64,000 nucleotides of DNA, taken from positions 1 to 64,000 of the forward strand of contig NZ_JBMSDT010000019.1 of assembly GCF_049445795.1 (NCBI RefSeq). Reading direction: 5' to 3'. This DNA comes from Larkinella sp049445795 (GTDB lineage: Bacteria; Bacteroidota; Bacteroidia; Cytophagales; Spirosomataceae). Under the pieces are notes generated by a model. It was not told where the DNA came from. It searched no databases and saw only the letters and a list, made by a program, of their open reading frames with translations. A program made the translations under genes and the position numbers. Shown piece by piece: positions 8,422-16,870 of this stretch (its first letter is position 1; every line of letters starts with the position of its first letter).

Positions 8422-8799
8422 TTACGCTCCCCAGTCGTACTTGATTGTCGCGTTGCCGTTGTTGACGGATTCCCCCGTAAGAATGATGACGGTTTCGAAA
8501 ACGCCCAGGTCTTCGATGAAGCTTTCCTCAAAACCGACGCAGAACACATCCTCAAAATCCCACCGCTTGACCGTGTCCATGCCCTCGCTGAAGATGATGC
8601 CAATTTTGTTTTTCTTCTGCGGATCCAGCATCCACTCGGTAAATACTTCTTCCCGAATGGCATACAGCGAGATCATGAGTGTCCAGGCGGTGTTCGATAC
8701 CGAGCGGGCCTTGCTATCCCGTTTGCGAATGGCGAAGAAATTAACCCGGTTTAAGGTGTGGGAGACATCTCCAAGCTCCATCAGTGCCCCATAAGCCAT
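8422..8799 (-). CDS. tssD: TssD (Hcp-like tube protein), short form 1
   Basis: The 125-residue protein starts MAYGALMELGDVSHTLNRVNFF and carries AIRKRDSKARSVSNTAW, EWMLDPQKKNKIGIIF, WDFEDVFCVGFEESF and the final strands TVIILTGESVNNGNATI. It is the first tssD in transcription order, 30 bases downstream of tssC, and lacks the insertion found in the long copies. Its N-terminal block is closest to the short copy at 7376. It is probably the main tube subunit or part of a mixed tube, but which copy is most expressed cannot be told. Confidence 0.87.
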   Translation of the reverse strand: MAYGALMELGDVSHTLNRVNFFAIRKRDSKARSVSNTAWTLMISLYAIREEVFTEWMLDPQKKNKIGIIFSEGMDTVKRWDFEDVFCVGFEESFIEDLGVFETVIILTGESVNNGNATIKYDWGA

Positions 8800-8829
8800 A
8801 ATCGTACGTGTTTAGATGAATAAAATGCA

Positions 8830-10191
8830 TTACTCCTGACCATAATCAGCTTTCCATTCGGCCGAATCCGGGTCGTCGCCTTTCTGCCCGTCGAGCTTGA
8901 TCAAAAAGGTCTTCGACGGAAAGTAGGGCACCATGTGAATGTCGAGGTAGATGCGGTCTTTCTTCTTCGGGTCCTGCTCGAACCGCATGAGTTTGAACTT
9001 CTCGATGAGCTTGCCCGGCCCGGTGACGCTGTCGAGAAACTTGACGATCTGCTTCTGAATGTCCATACGGGTATTCGTGTTGAAGTTTTCAAACGCCCGG
9101 CGGTTCAGAAAGTCGATCAGCACTTTGGTGATGTAGTCGAAAACCCGCACCACCGAGTAGGTTTGCAGGCCGACGTTGTCGCCGTTGAAGAGTGTTTTGG
9201 CCGAAAACGGCATCACTTTTCCGTACTCGTTGACCATCGGAATCAGGCCCATTTTCTCCAGCGTCGCGATTTCGCTTTTCTTCAGCGGAAACCGCACCCC
9301 ATCGGCCTGGTTGAGCGCGCCGTGTTTCCGCCCGGCCGTCACCTGCGACATCACGGTTCCGTAGACTTTCCCGGCCAGGGCGCTCGATCCGGGCACGTAC
9401 AGGTCGTCTTCTTCGCCCACGTCCTGGTATCGCCCCCGGCCCGCCAGCCAGTTGCAGGTCATCATCACGTTCGAGAGGTAGGCGTCGCCCCCGGTCAATT
9501 CCGCCGACTCGAACAGGTCCACGACGTCTTCCGCAGCGTCCAGGTGCTGGAAATCCGTCACTAGCATCACCTTGTTTTTGTGGGCAATCTGCGCCCAGGT
9601 GTCGACCACTTTTTTCGAACCCAGATACCCCGGCAATACCAGCAGCGAGTAGCTGTCGCGCAGGTCGAGCCGGTCGTAATTGCGGGCGAACTCTTCGGCG
9701 ACGGCGTCGATGAACGTCGTGTTGTCGAGGTCCGTAATCTGCTCGGGTTCGGCGTTCAGGATGTTCACGTTCCGGACCTTGTCCTGATCGGTATTGGCGT
9801 AGAAACTGGCCACCGAGCGGTACGAGCGTTCGAGGTCGCGGTTGGCTTCAAAAGCCCGGCGCAGGTTTTCGCTCAACAACGTCTGGGCCCCTTCGGCTTT
9901 CGATTGCGCCGTTTCGACCAGTTCGGCCACGGAGTCGGCGCTGGTTAGTAAATCGAGCAACAGGTGCAGGCGCTTGCTCAACTCGGCGCGTTCGGCCTGT
10001 TTGGCCTGTTCAGTCAGGAAGATTTTCTTCCGGGCTTTCTTTTCCGGGTTCAGATTCTGAACACCTTCCAGCGTCGTTTCCAGAATGCCGAAACCGCCGT
10101 ATTTCGCCAGTTTGGCGCAACTTTCATCGAGCGAAAGAACCGCTTCGGCGGTTTTCTCACCCACTTTCAAGGGTTTGTCCTGTGCTTCCAT
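8830..10191 (-). CDS. tssC: T6SS contractile sheath large subunit TssC
   Basis: The 453-residue protein is a TssC/VipB-family sheath subunit. Typical blocks include LRRAFEANRDLERSYRSVASF, NVNILNAEPEQITD, a core with YSLLVLPGYLGSKKVV, NVMMTCNWLAGRGRYQ and a C-terminal region around RAFENFNTNTRMDIQKQIVKF. It polymerises with TssB into the contractile sheath around the TssD tube and is recycled by ClpV. Its length fits subtype iii TssC. It lies after tssB, separated by about 140 bases containing a repeat hairpin, an unusually wide gap for an obligate sheath pair. Confidence 0.93.
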   Translation of the reverse strand: MEAQDKPLKVGEKTAEAVLSLDESCAKLAKYGGFGILETTLEGVQNLNPEKKARKKIFLTEQAKQAERAELSKRLHLLLDLLTSADSVAELVETAQSKAEGAQTLLSENLRRAFEANRDLERSYRSVASFYANTDQDKVRNVNILNAEPEQITDLDNTTFIDAVAEEFARNYDRLDLRDSYSLLVLPGYLGSKKVVDTWAQIAHKNKVMLVTDFQHLDAAEDVVDLFESAELTGGDAYLSNVMMTCNWLAGRGRYQDVGEEDDLYVPGSSALAGKVYGTVMSQVTAGRKHGALNQADGVRFPLKKSEIATLEKMGLIPMVNEYGKVMPFSAKTLFNGDNVGLQTYSVVRVFDYITKVLIDFLNRRAFENFNTNTRMDIQKQIVKFLDSVTGPGKLIEKFKLMRFEQDPKKKDRIYLDIHMVPYFPSKTFLIKLDGQKGDDPDSAEWKADYGQE

Positions 10192-10195
10192 GTGA

Positions 10196-10333
10196 TTTGT
10201 TTTCGGTTTTCCGTTTACGGTATACGGTTTTCTGTTTTCGGTATACGGTTCGCCTACCTTTCGTTATTCGGTGTTCATTATTCAATGTTCATTATTCATT
10301 TTACGCCAACAGCCCACCGAAAACCGTACTCTT
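10196..10333. repeat. Intergenic repeat of short T/A-rich motifs between tssB and tssC
   Basis: The gap is built from repeated short words: CGGTTTTC/CGGTATACGG near the tssC side, then TTCGTTATTC, TTCATTATTC and TTCATTATTCATT. The right edge carries the inverse motif (ACCGAAAACCGTACT), so the segment can fold imperfectly. The same words occur at 14629-14750. It probably is a dispersed intergenic repeat family rather than a promoter; effects on the TssB:TssC ratio are speculative. Confidence 0.6.
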
Positions 10334-10780
10334 CTAAGCCGCTTCTTCCAGTTCGCGGATCATGGCCTGAATGGCCGCGATGTAAGCCGCTTTGCCGTCG
10401 GGGTTTTCGAGCAGGGTTTTCAGGATTTTGTTCGACTTGAGCTGCCGGACATACCGTTGAAAATCCTCGAAGGTCATGTTGAGTTGTTGCAGGTACTCGC
10501 TCTGGGCAATGATGCCTTTCTTGCCAAAATCCGACAGCGACCGGAATTGCAGGGTTTCGCTGATCGTACTGCCGTCTTCGGTTTCAAACTCAACCCCCTG
10601 TTCCGGCTGGAAATAGGCAAAGACCTCATCGACGGTTTTCAATCCACCGACGACCTCCGGGCGGATCGGAGGGTCGGCGGTCAGTTTCTCGATGAGCAGG
10701 GTTTTGTTTTGCGGGATGTCAACGATGCTCTCGCTGACGTTGAGCTTGCGCTCCTGACCGCCGATTCCGTAATCAAACAT
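10334..10780 (-). CDS. tssB: T6SS contractile sheath small subunit TssB
   Basis: The 148-residue protein is a subtype iii TssB/VipA. It contains DIPQNKTLLIEKLTADPPIRPE, the TVDEVFAYFQPE block, and a C-terminal helix-rich region KSNKILKTLLENPDGKAAYIAAIQ. In this family the small subunit interlocks with TssC to build the contractile sheath. It is preceded by the PAAR gene (43 bases away) and followed by tssC. The ATG at 10780 is the only good start. Confidence 0.9.
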   Translation of the reverse strand: MFDYGIGGQERKLNVSESIVDIPQNKTLLIEKLTADPPIRPEVVGGLKTVDEVFAYFQPEQGVEFETEDGSTISETLQFRSLSDFGKKGIIAQSEYLQQLNMTFEDFQRYVRQLKSNKILKTLLENPDGKAAYIAAIQAMIRELEEAA

Positions 10781-10823
10781 GGCTTCTGTTGTTTGTTAAG
10801 TGGTTGTTAATGAGTCTGTAAGC

Positions 10824-11126
10824 TTATCCTCCCATCAATACCGTTGGGCAACCGGCCACGATACTGCCGCCGTGGGCTGTCATATCGCCCATCCGGGCCG
10901 CCGGTTTTCCACCGATCAAAACCGTTGCCGAGCCTTTCGTAATGATGTCGGGTGGCCCCACGCAGGTGCAGAGGTCGCCGACGGTCGCGGCTGGTTGTCC
11001 GCCGATCAGCACCGTCGGCATGCCCGGCCCCATGATCGGCCCGCCCACGTGCGGAATCGGGACGACGGCGGGCGTCTGCATCGGGCAAACGTGCATATCC
11101 ATCAGGCGGGCGGCTGGCTGGGACAT
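10824..11126 (-). CDS. PAAR-domain spike tip protein
   Basis: The 100-residue protein is a bare PAAR domain: MSQPAARLMDMHVCPM, then successive PxVLIGGxPAAxxGD repeats (PTVLIGGQPAATVGDLCTC and ATVLIGGKPAARMGDMTAH). The histidines and cysteines (H12, C14, C54 or so, H84 or so) fit the zinc-binding set of the conical tip. It caps VgrG. It has no effector extension at either end. It lies 3 bases after the tssH stop and so belongs to the operon. Confidence 0.93.
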   Translation of the reverse strand: MSQPAARLMDMHVCPMQTPAVVPIPHVGGPIMGPGMPTVLIGGQPAATVGDLCTCVGPPDIITKGSATVLIGGKPAARMGDMTAHGGSIVAGCPTVLMGG

Positions 11127-11129
11127 GGT

Positions 11130-13676
11130 TCAGGCGGTTGGGGCTACAAGGGGTTGTTGCATCGGTTCGGGAATCGCCGGTTGATCCGAGGTGATCGTCC
11201 ACGTCAGTTCCTCGTTTTCCAGACCGACCTGCACCGTTGTCCCTTTGGATACCTCACCGGCAATGATCATCCGCGACAACGGCCGCCGTAACTGGTTCCG
11301 AATCACGCCTTTCAGTTGCCGCGCACCGTACTGGGGTGTAAACCCCGACAAGGCCAGGTGACGGCGGGCGTCCGGACTGAGGTCGAGCGTGATGCCCTGC
11401 CGGGCGAGCTGGTCGGTCAGGCCCCGCAGGTGCAGCGTGAAAATTCGGACGGCGTTCTCCTCCGAAATGGGCGCAAACGGCACAATCTCGGTCAGCCGGG
11501 CCAGAAATTCCGGGCGGAAGTGGCGGCTCATGGATTCCATCAGTTCGGTGGTCGTCGGAATCTGCCCCGCGCCGAACCGCTCGATGACCAATTGGCTGCC
11601 AATGTTGGACGTGAACAGCACGACCGCGTCCGAAAAGTCGCCTTCCTTGCCCAGCCGGTCGTGCAACCGGCCTTCGTCGAGGATTTGCAGAAAGATGTCG
11701 AACACCGATGGATGCGCTTTTTCGATCTCGTCGAACAGCACGACGGAATACGGTTTTTCGCGAATTTTATTCACCAGCAAACCGCCTTCTTCGTAACCCA
11801 CGTAGCCCGGAGGAGCGCCGTAGAGCAAAGCCGCCGAATGTTCTTCCTTGAACTCCGACATATCGAACCGGATCAAAAACGATTCGTCGTTGAATAGAAA
11901 ATCGGCGAGTGATTTCGCCAGTTCGGTCTTGCCCGTGCCGGTCGGACCGAGCAGAAAAAACGAACCGATGGGTTGCCCGGCTTTGGTCAGGCCCGACCGG
12001 GCTTCCAGCATGGCGTCGGCAACGGCTTTGACGGCGTGGTCCTGCCCGATGACGCGCTGCTTCAAGACCTCGTCCATCGCCAGCAGTTTGTCGCGCTCCC
12101 GGCTCTGAATTTTCCCCAGCGGAATCCCGGTTTTGTGCGAGATCACGGCGGCCACATCCTGCCGGTCCACGCGGCTTTTGGGTACGGTGGTGAGTTCTGA
12201 TAACTGGTTGATTTTCCAGTGAATGTGATCTTCCAGGGCCGATGCCGACTCGAACGGGTCTTCCTCCGATTCGGCGTTTGCTGCGGATTCGATGTTCAGA
12301 TTGGCCAGCAGAATGGGGCTGATTTTCTGCTCCAGTTCCTTGTGCAAAAACCGCAGGTCGCGCAGTTGATTCGTTCCGGTGCCTGAATCGGTGATTTGTT
12401 CCAGTCGTTCGCGGAGTTTGGCCAGTTCGGCGGGTGTCCGTTCGCTGATCATGCGGACGGCCGACAGCGTGCGGTCGAGCAGATCGACGGCGGCATCGGG
12501 CAGACGGCGGTGGCGGCTGTAGCGTTTCGCCAGCACGACGGCTTCCGAAACCGCATCGTTCCCGACGGCAAGCTGGTGGTGGGTTTCGTAAAAAGGCACC
12601 AGCCGTTCGATCATCCGCGTGGCGGTTTCGACATCCGGTTCTTCCACCCGCAGCACGTCGAACCGGCGGCTGAATGCCTCGTCGGTTTCGATGTATTTGC
12701 GGTATTCGTCGAGCGTCGTGGCACCGATCACGGTCAGGTTTCCCTTCGCCAGTTCGGGTTTGAGCAGGTTGGCAACGCCGGTTCCCAGCGGCCCCCGGCT
12801 GTCGAGCAATTGGTGAATTTCGTCAATGAACAGAATGACTTTTCCGTCCTGCTTCACTTCCTTCAGAATGCTTTTGAGCCGGTCTTCCACCTCGCCTTTG
12901 TACGAAGCTCCGGCCACCAATGCGCCCAGATCCAGTTCGAGCAGCCGGGCGTTCCGGAGGTGGTTCGGCACTTCTCCGGCCACGATGTTTAAGGCAAAAC
13001 CGTCGGCCAGAGCGGTTTTGCCGACGCCCGGTTCGCCCACCAGAATCACGTTCGGCTTCGTCCGGCGGCCCAGCGTTTCGGTCATCATCCGCACCTCCCG
13101 GTCGCGGCCCACAATCGGGTCCAGACGCCCTTCGGTGGCCATCGCCGTTTTGTCGACGCAATACCGCAACAGGGCCTGCGTAGCCGAACCCGTCGGCGTA
13201 GCGGAGCGTTGTCCGGCATCCGGTTTTTCGGCGGCTACGGCGGTTTCCACGTCGGTGTCGGCTAGGGCGGTTTGCATCAGTTCGGCCTGCGTCAGCGGAA
13301 AACTGCGCAATTGTTCGGCCGTGAAGCCCACGCCGGGTTTGAGCAAAGCGGCCAGCACACAAACTGGGTCGGTTTGCGGTTTGCCCAACTGCATCGCAAT
13401 CAGGTCGGCCAGTTCCATCGCCAGCTTGACCTGTTCATCGCCCGGCGGATTGGTCGACAACCGACTGGCTTTCGGGCTGGCTTCGATGCGGACTTCGGCC
13501 CATTCTCGCAGGTACGGCACATCCTGCCCCTGCACGGCCAGCCACGAAGCCAGCCCGACCTCGTTGTGGAGCAACCCCATGAGCAGGTGCGCCGGGGCGA
13601 AGAGTTCGTTCTGGTACTCTTTCGAGAGGGCCTGGGCAATCTGGATGGCCCGTTTCACCGGTTCCGTGTACGCCAT
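11130..13676 (-). CDS. tssH: T6SS ATPase ClpV (TssH)
   Basis: The 848-residue AAA+ protein has an N-terminal Clp repeat domain (AIQIAQALSKEYQNELFAPAHLL region). A first Walker A GEPGVGKT starts at residue 214, with Walker B VILFIDEIHQLL. The middle region is a ClpB/ClpV coiled coil. The second AAA domain has GPTGTGKTE (about residue 590) and SVVLFDEIEKAHP. ClpV disassembles contracted TssBC sheaths for reuse. Its position between tssO and PAAR inside the tss operon argues for ClpV rather than the chaperone ClpB. Confidence 0.93.
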   Translation of the reverse strand: MAYTEPVKRAIQIAQALSKEYQNELFAPAHLLMGLLHNEVGLASWLAVQGQDVPYLREWAEVRIEASPKASRLSTNPPGDEQVKLAMELADLIAMQLGKPQTDPVCVLAALLKPGVGFTAEQLRSFPLTQAELMQTALADTDVETAVAAEKPDAGQRSATPTGSATQALLRYCVDKTAMATEGRLDPIVGRDREVRMMTETLGRRTKPNVILVGEPGVGKTALADGFALNIVAGEVPNHLRNARLLELDLGALVAGASYKGEVEDRLKSILKEVKQDGKVILFIDEIHQLLDSRGPLGTGVANLLKPELAKGNLTVIGATTLDEYRKYIETDEAFSRRFDVLRVEEPDVETATRMIERLVPFYETHHQLAVGNDAVSEAVVLAKRYSRHRRLPDAAVDLLDRTLSAVRMISERTPAELAKLRERLEQITDSGTGTNQLRDLRFLHKELEQKISPILLANLNIESAANAESEEDPFESASALEDHIHWKINQLSELTTVPKSRVDRQDVAAVISHKTGIPLGKIQSRERDKLLAMDEVLKQRVIGQDHAVKAVADAMLEARSGLTKAGQPIGSFFLLGPTGTGKTELAKSLADFLFNDESFLIRFDMSEFKEEHSAALLYGAPPGYVGYEEGGLLVNKIREKPYSVVLFDEIEKAHPSVFDIFLQILDEGRLHDRLGKEGDFSDAVVLFTSNIGSQLVIERFGAGQIPTTTELMESMSRHFRPEFLARLTEIVPFAPISEENAVRIFTLHLRGLTDQLARQGITLDLSPDARRHLALSGFTPQYGARQLKGVIRNQLRRPLSRMIIAGEVSKGTTVQVGLENEELTWTITSDQPAIPEPMQQPLVAPTA

Positions 13677-13695
13677 GTGTGTAAAGGGTTAAGAA

Positions 13696-14616
13696 TCAGT
13701 CGGAGCCTAAACGCCGAAGTTTGTCGTGAATCGTCGTGATACGTTGCTTGGCCTCGGGGCGCGGATTTTTCTCGAGCGTCTCCATCGCAAACTCGTAAAG
13801 CGGGCGTCGCCAGAGCGGAGGCCGGTTGGTGGCATCGGCTTTTTTCTCGCAGCGTTCGGCCAACTCCATTTCGATATCGGCGCGTGAGACGCCAGCCACA
13901 ACGGGGGCCGGGGCCGCTGGAACCGGATTGCCCGTAGCCCGGAGTTGCTCCTGCAACTGGTTGATGCGGGTTTGGGCCGTGGCCAGTTTTCCCGAACAGT
14001 CCTGATACTGCGTCAGGTAGTTGGGGCCACCGCCACCGCTGGCGGGGGCTGGAGCCGGTGCGGTGGCCGATTTAGCCGCCAGAATCTTGAGCAGTTCGTT
14101 TTCCTGCCGGGCCTGGAGGAGCGCAGCGGTCAGCTTATCGACCTGACTGGCGTCGATACCGCGTTTTTCGAGCAGATCGCGCAGGGAGCTGATGCTGTTG
14201 CGGTAGGTCAATACGGCGTCGTAAGCCCTGATCAGACCATTCGAAAGCTGCTTGTTGAGTGGCTGCAACTGCGCCGTGTCGGCTTTCAGTCCGTTGACCT
14301 GTTGTTGCAAGCCGTTCTCCAGACCCGATAATTGGGTTTTCAGGCTGCCTTTTTCCAAATCGGTGGCTTTCAGGTAGGCCTGATCGGTGGTTTGCAGGGT
14401 TTTGAGGTCGGCCGTCACGCCGTCCATGCGTTTCATGAGTTTCTGGCTCTGTTCGGCGAGAGTGGCCGTTAGTCGGGCGTTCTCCTGCTTCAGCACGTAA
14501 TTCGGCGCGCTGAACAGCAGGTACACCGCCAGCAGCGGCACACTGAGGGAAAGGCAATACACGCCCACAAATCGGCCCAAAGCCTGCTGTCGTTCGGGTT
14601 TATTCAGCGGTTCCAT
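13696..14616 (-). CDS. tssO: T6SS transmembrane protein TssO
   Basis: The 306-residue protein has a short cytoplasmic N-terminus, one membrane helix (about residues 15-36, FVGVYCLSLSVPLLAVYLLF), and a long coiled-coil periplasmic region (about 45-190). An Ala/Pro/Gly-rich linker (PAPAPASGGGG) and a second coiled segment (CSGKLATAQTRINQLQEQL) follow. This is the layout of TssO, one of the membrane proteins that replace TssJLM in subtype iii systems. The family call rests on architecture and operon position more than on strong motifs. It lies between tssK and tssH. Confidence 0.75.
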   Translation of the reverse strand: MEPLNKPERQQALGRFVGVYCLSLSVPLLAVYLLFSAPNYVLKQENARLTATLAEQSQKLMKRMDGVTADLKTLQTTDQAYLKATDLEKGSLKTQLSGLENGLQQQVNGLKADTAQLQPLNKQLSNGLIRAYDAVLTYRNSISSLRDLLEKRGIDASQVDKLTAALLQARQENELLKILAAKSATAPAPAPASGGGGPNYLTQYQDCSGKLATAQTRINQLQEQLRATGNPVPAAPAPVVAGVSRADIEMELAERCEKKADATNRPPLWRRPLYEFAMETLEKNPRPEAKQRITTIHDKLRRLGSD

Positions 14617-14628
14617 GTGGATGGGTTT

Positions 14629-14750
14629 ACGGTTTTCAGTTTACGGTTCGGCGACACTTCGCTATTCGTTATTCAGTGTTCGTTATTCGATATTCCCTTT
14701 TCAACAGCCTACCGTATACCGAATACTGTATACCGTAAACTGAAAACCGT
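14629..14750. repeat. Perfect 19-bp inverted repeat element between tssO and tssK
   Basis: The arms ACGGTTTTCAGTTTACGGT (14629-14647) and its exact reverse complement (14732-14750) flank an 84-base loop. The loop contains TTCGCTATTCGTTATTC, TTCGTTATTCGATATTC and CCGTATACCGAATAC words. The word set matches the tssB-tssC gap. It fills the whole tssK-tssO interval of an otherwise tightly packed operon. Confidence 0.8.
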
Positions 14751-14752
14751 TC

Positions 14753-15910
14753 TCACCCCAACGGACTCCAGCGGGAGCGCGGTTTTTCGGGCGGGTTTTC
14801 CTTCACTTCGTGTTCGATGATAAAGACGTTTTGTCCCTTACGCTTGCCGATAAAGTCCAATTGGGCCAGCTTATAAAAGACGTTCGTCAGCGTTCGGTAA
14901 AAGGTATCCAGTTCGGTCAGCAGCGTGCTGAGTTCGGTGTGTTCGTAAGGCAGTTGGAGCGTCGCGTTGAGCTGAGCTTCCAGCGCGCCGGGCGTCAGGT
15001 CGGCCCACTCGCTGATGTAGCCCACAAACTCCTCGCGCTCCCGTCCGCTGAGCATGTTCATGACTACCCGCCCGGCCTGCAGCGGCCGCATGAGCAGCTC
15101 GGCCAGTTGAATCGGCGGCTCGTACGGAATGATCCAGCTAAACCGGGTGCTGAGGTCGGCCAGGATGAACGCCATGCGCTCGGCCATGAGCAGCGTGCTG
15201 TTTTGCAGCGCATTTTTCGGGTCGCGGTCTTTGCTCTTTTGCAAAATCTTGAAGGCGTTGGTTTCCAGCGATTCGAGGTGTTTGCCAAATTGCTGGTGCC
15301 ATTGTTGCAACCGGGGCAGGCTCTGAACGGCCGTACAGGCCGGCAGGTAGTCGGCGTCCGGCTGCACTTCGCCGTTGTTGTAGCGCACCCGCCCGATGAT
15401 CAACTGGTAGTTCAGTTCGGCTGGCCGAACCTGCGACGAAGGCAGGACGCTGAGCTGGTAGCCGGGCCGGGTGTGCGGATGGCGCGGGGGCGTTTCGGTC
15501 AGAATCGGTTCGCCGGTCGGCACGCGGTTGAACGGATCGACCGTCAGCACGACATCGAAGGTCTGCGGTTTGCCGGTTTGCAAACTGTAGGTTTCGGCCA
15601 ATTTAGGAAACGACGTCGTGCAGGTCAGCGAGTCGGTCAGGTTGTGGTAATCGATCCGGCCCCCGTGCGGACTGATGGCCCGGCAACTCCGCAGCAGCAC
15701 CTTGATCTGCTGGTTGTAATCGCACTGAATCTGAAGGTCCAGCGCGTCCTGGGCAGGCAGAATACCGTATCGGAATTTGGACAGACCGAGTGCGTGACTA
15801 TCGCGCAGTTGATCGTGCATGAAGTTTTCCCATTCGGTAAAATGCCGCCGGGCGATCTTCATGCCGTCGATCCAGTTGACGGGCAGGTAGGTGAGTTCAG
15901 GAACAAGCAT
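14753..15910 (-). CDS. tssK: T6SS baseplate protein TssK
   Basis: The 385-residue protein starts at MLVPELTYLPVNWIDGMKIAR (ATG at 15910). The WxxGMxIxxxHF opening is the classical N-terminus of TssK, which links the baseplate to the membrane complex. Further blocks include KVLLRSCRAISPHGGRI and a C-terminal helical domain (ILADLSTRFSWIIPYEPP). An in-frame ATG 40 codons upstream would overlap the end of tssG and lacks family similarity. The gap to the tssG stop is 16 bases. Confidence 0.88.
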   Translation of the reverse strand: MLVPELTYLPVNWIDGMKIARRHFTEWENFMHDQLRDSHALGLSKFRYGILPAQDALDLQIQCDYNQQIKVLLRSCRAISPHGGRIDYHNLTDSLTCTTSFPKLAETYSLQTGKPQTFDVVLTVDPFNRVPTGEPILTETPPRHPHTRPGYQLSVLPSSQVRPAELNYQLIIGRVRYNNGEVQPDADYLPACTAVQSLPRLQQWHQQFGKHLESLETNAFKILQKSKDRDPKNALQNSTLLMAERMAFILADLSTRFSWIIPYEPPIQLAELLMRPLQAGRVVMNMLSGREREEFVGYISEWADLTPGALEAQLNATLQLPYEHTELSTLLTELDTFYRTLTNVFYKLAQLDFIGKRKGQNVFIIEHEVKENPPEKPRSRWSPLG

Positions 15911-15926
15911 ACCAGAAACGAAAGCG

Positions 15927-16859
15927 TTAAAGACAGGTTGTGAAATCCAGCCGACCGGCGTGGTCGTCGCTGGTGAACAGAAAAGCATCGGGCAATTCCG
16001 AGGTGTCCAGGTCGATCCGAAGGCCCACATCCAGCGGAATCAGATACCCCGCCAGCCATTCGAGCAGCCGCAATCCGTTGCCGCCCGGCCGGTAAGCGGC
16101 AATCCGCCCGGCCTGGTTGATCCGGACCGTGATCCGTACCTTTGGTTCTTCGTCGGACAGCCAGCCGTCGAAAACCGAATTCGTGCCCAGTTGCCAGTCC
16201 CCCAAAGGGGCGGTATCCACGGCGACGTTCGTCAATCCGGGCGGAATAATTTCCAGATGGATCGGCTCTTCAATCACCTCTTCAAAGCAGGAGCGCACGG
16301 CCGACCAATCGCCCGCCATCCGGTGCATGACCGGCAGCAGGTACATCAGACGCTGGAACTGGGCCGGAGTCAGAAAATCCGGTACGTCCCAAAACTGGCC
16401 CAGCAGGTCGTCGGGCCGGGGCTCCGAATCGAACGGAAACCGGCGTTGTTCCTGCTCGATGCGGATGCGCTGCCGAAAAAACTCCTGCTCGATGGGCCGG
16501 AAAAACCGGCGGGCTGCCTGTTCGCGCTCCTGCTGTAGCTGCATCTCCAGCAGCAGGGCTTCGGTCGAAACCGCTGTCTGGTTCGACGTAGGCTGGTGCG
16601 CAATACCCTCGGGCAGCAAATCATACAAACCGTTGCGGTTCAGGTCGATTTGGAGCCAGCGTCGGGCGCTCTGCTGCGATTCGACCCACTCCGTCCGGGC
16701 CAGGTCGCGTCCGAATGCCCGTTTAAAACCGCCCACCGGATTCAGAATCAACGCATCGGGCGAAATGCCGTCTTCGAGCATGTCGGCCAGCACCACCTCG
16801 GCGCGCAAGTCAACAGGCAGGTGGTTCAGGCGTTCGGCGTAGTGCGTGAGCGGTTCCAT
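15927..16859 (-). CDS. tssG: T6SS baseplate protein TssG
   Basis: The 310-residue protein starts MEPLTHYAERLNHLPVDLRAE (ATG at 16859), 11 bases after the tssF stop. An upstream ATG at 17015 only extends into tssF in another frame. The protein has a central Arg/Gln-rich helical segment (LQQEREQAARRFF, RIRIEQEQRRF), then VPDFLTPAQFQRLMYLLPVMH. The C-terminal half has strands such as PIHLEIIPPGLTNV and PLGDWQLGTNSVFDG. The last block resembles the late 'G-x-N-x-V' element of TssG. TssG with TssF forms the baseplate wedge. The call depends partly on its place between tssF and tssK. Confidence 0.8.
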   Translation of the reverse strand: MEPLTHYAERLNHLPVDLRAEVVLADMLEDGISPDALILNPVGGFKRAFGRDLARTEWVESQQSARRWLQIDLNRNGLYDLLPEGIAHQPTSNQTAVSTEALLLEMQLQQEREQAARRFFRPIEQEFFRQRIRIEQEQRRFPFDSEPRPDDLLGQFWDVPDFLTPAQFQRLMYLLPVMHRMAGDWSAVRSCFEEVIEEPIHLEIIPPGLTNVAVDTAPLGDWQLGTNSVFDGWLSDEEPKVRITVRINQAGRIAAYRPGGNGLRLLEWLAGYLIPLDVGLRIDLDTSELPDAFLFTSDDHAGRLDFTTCL

Positions 16860-16870
16860 GCACAGATCGG

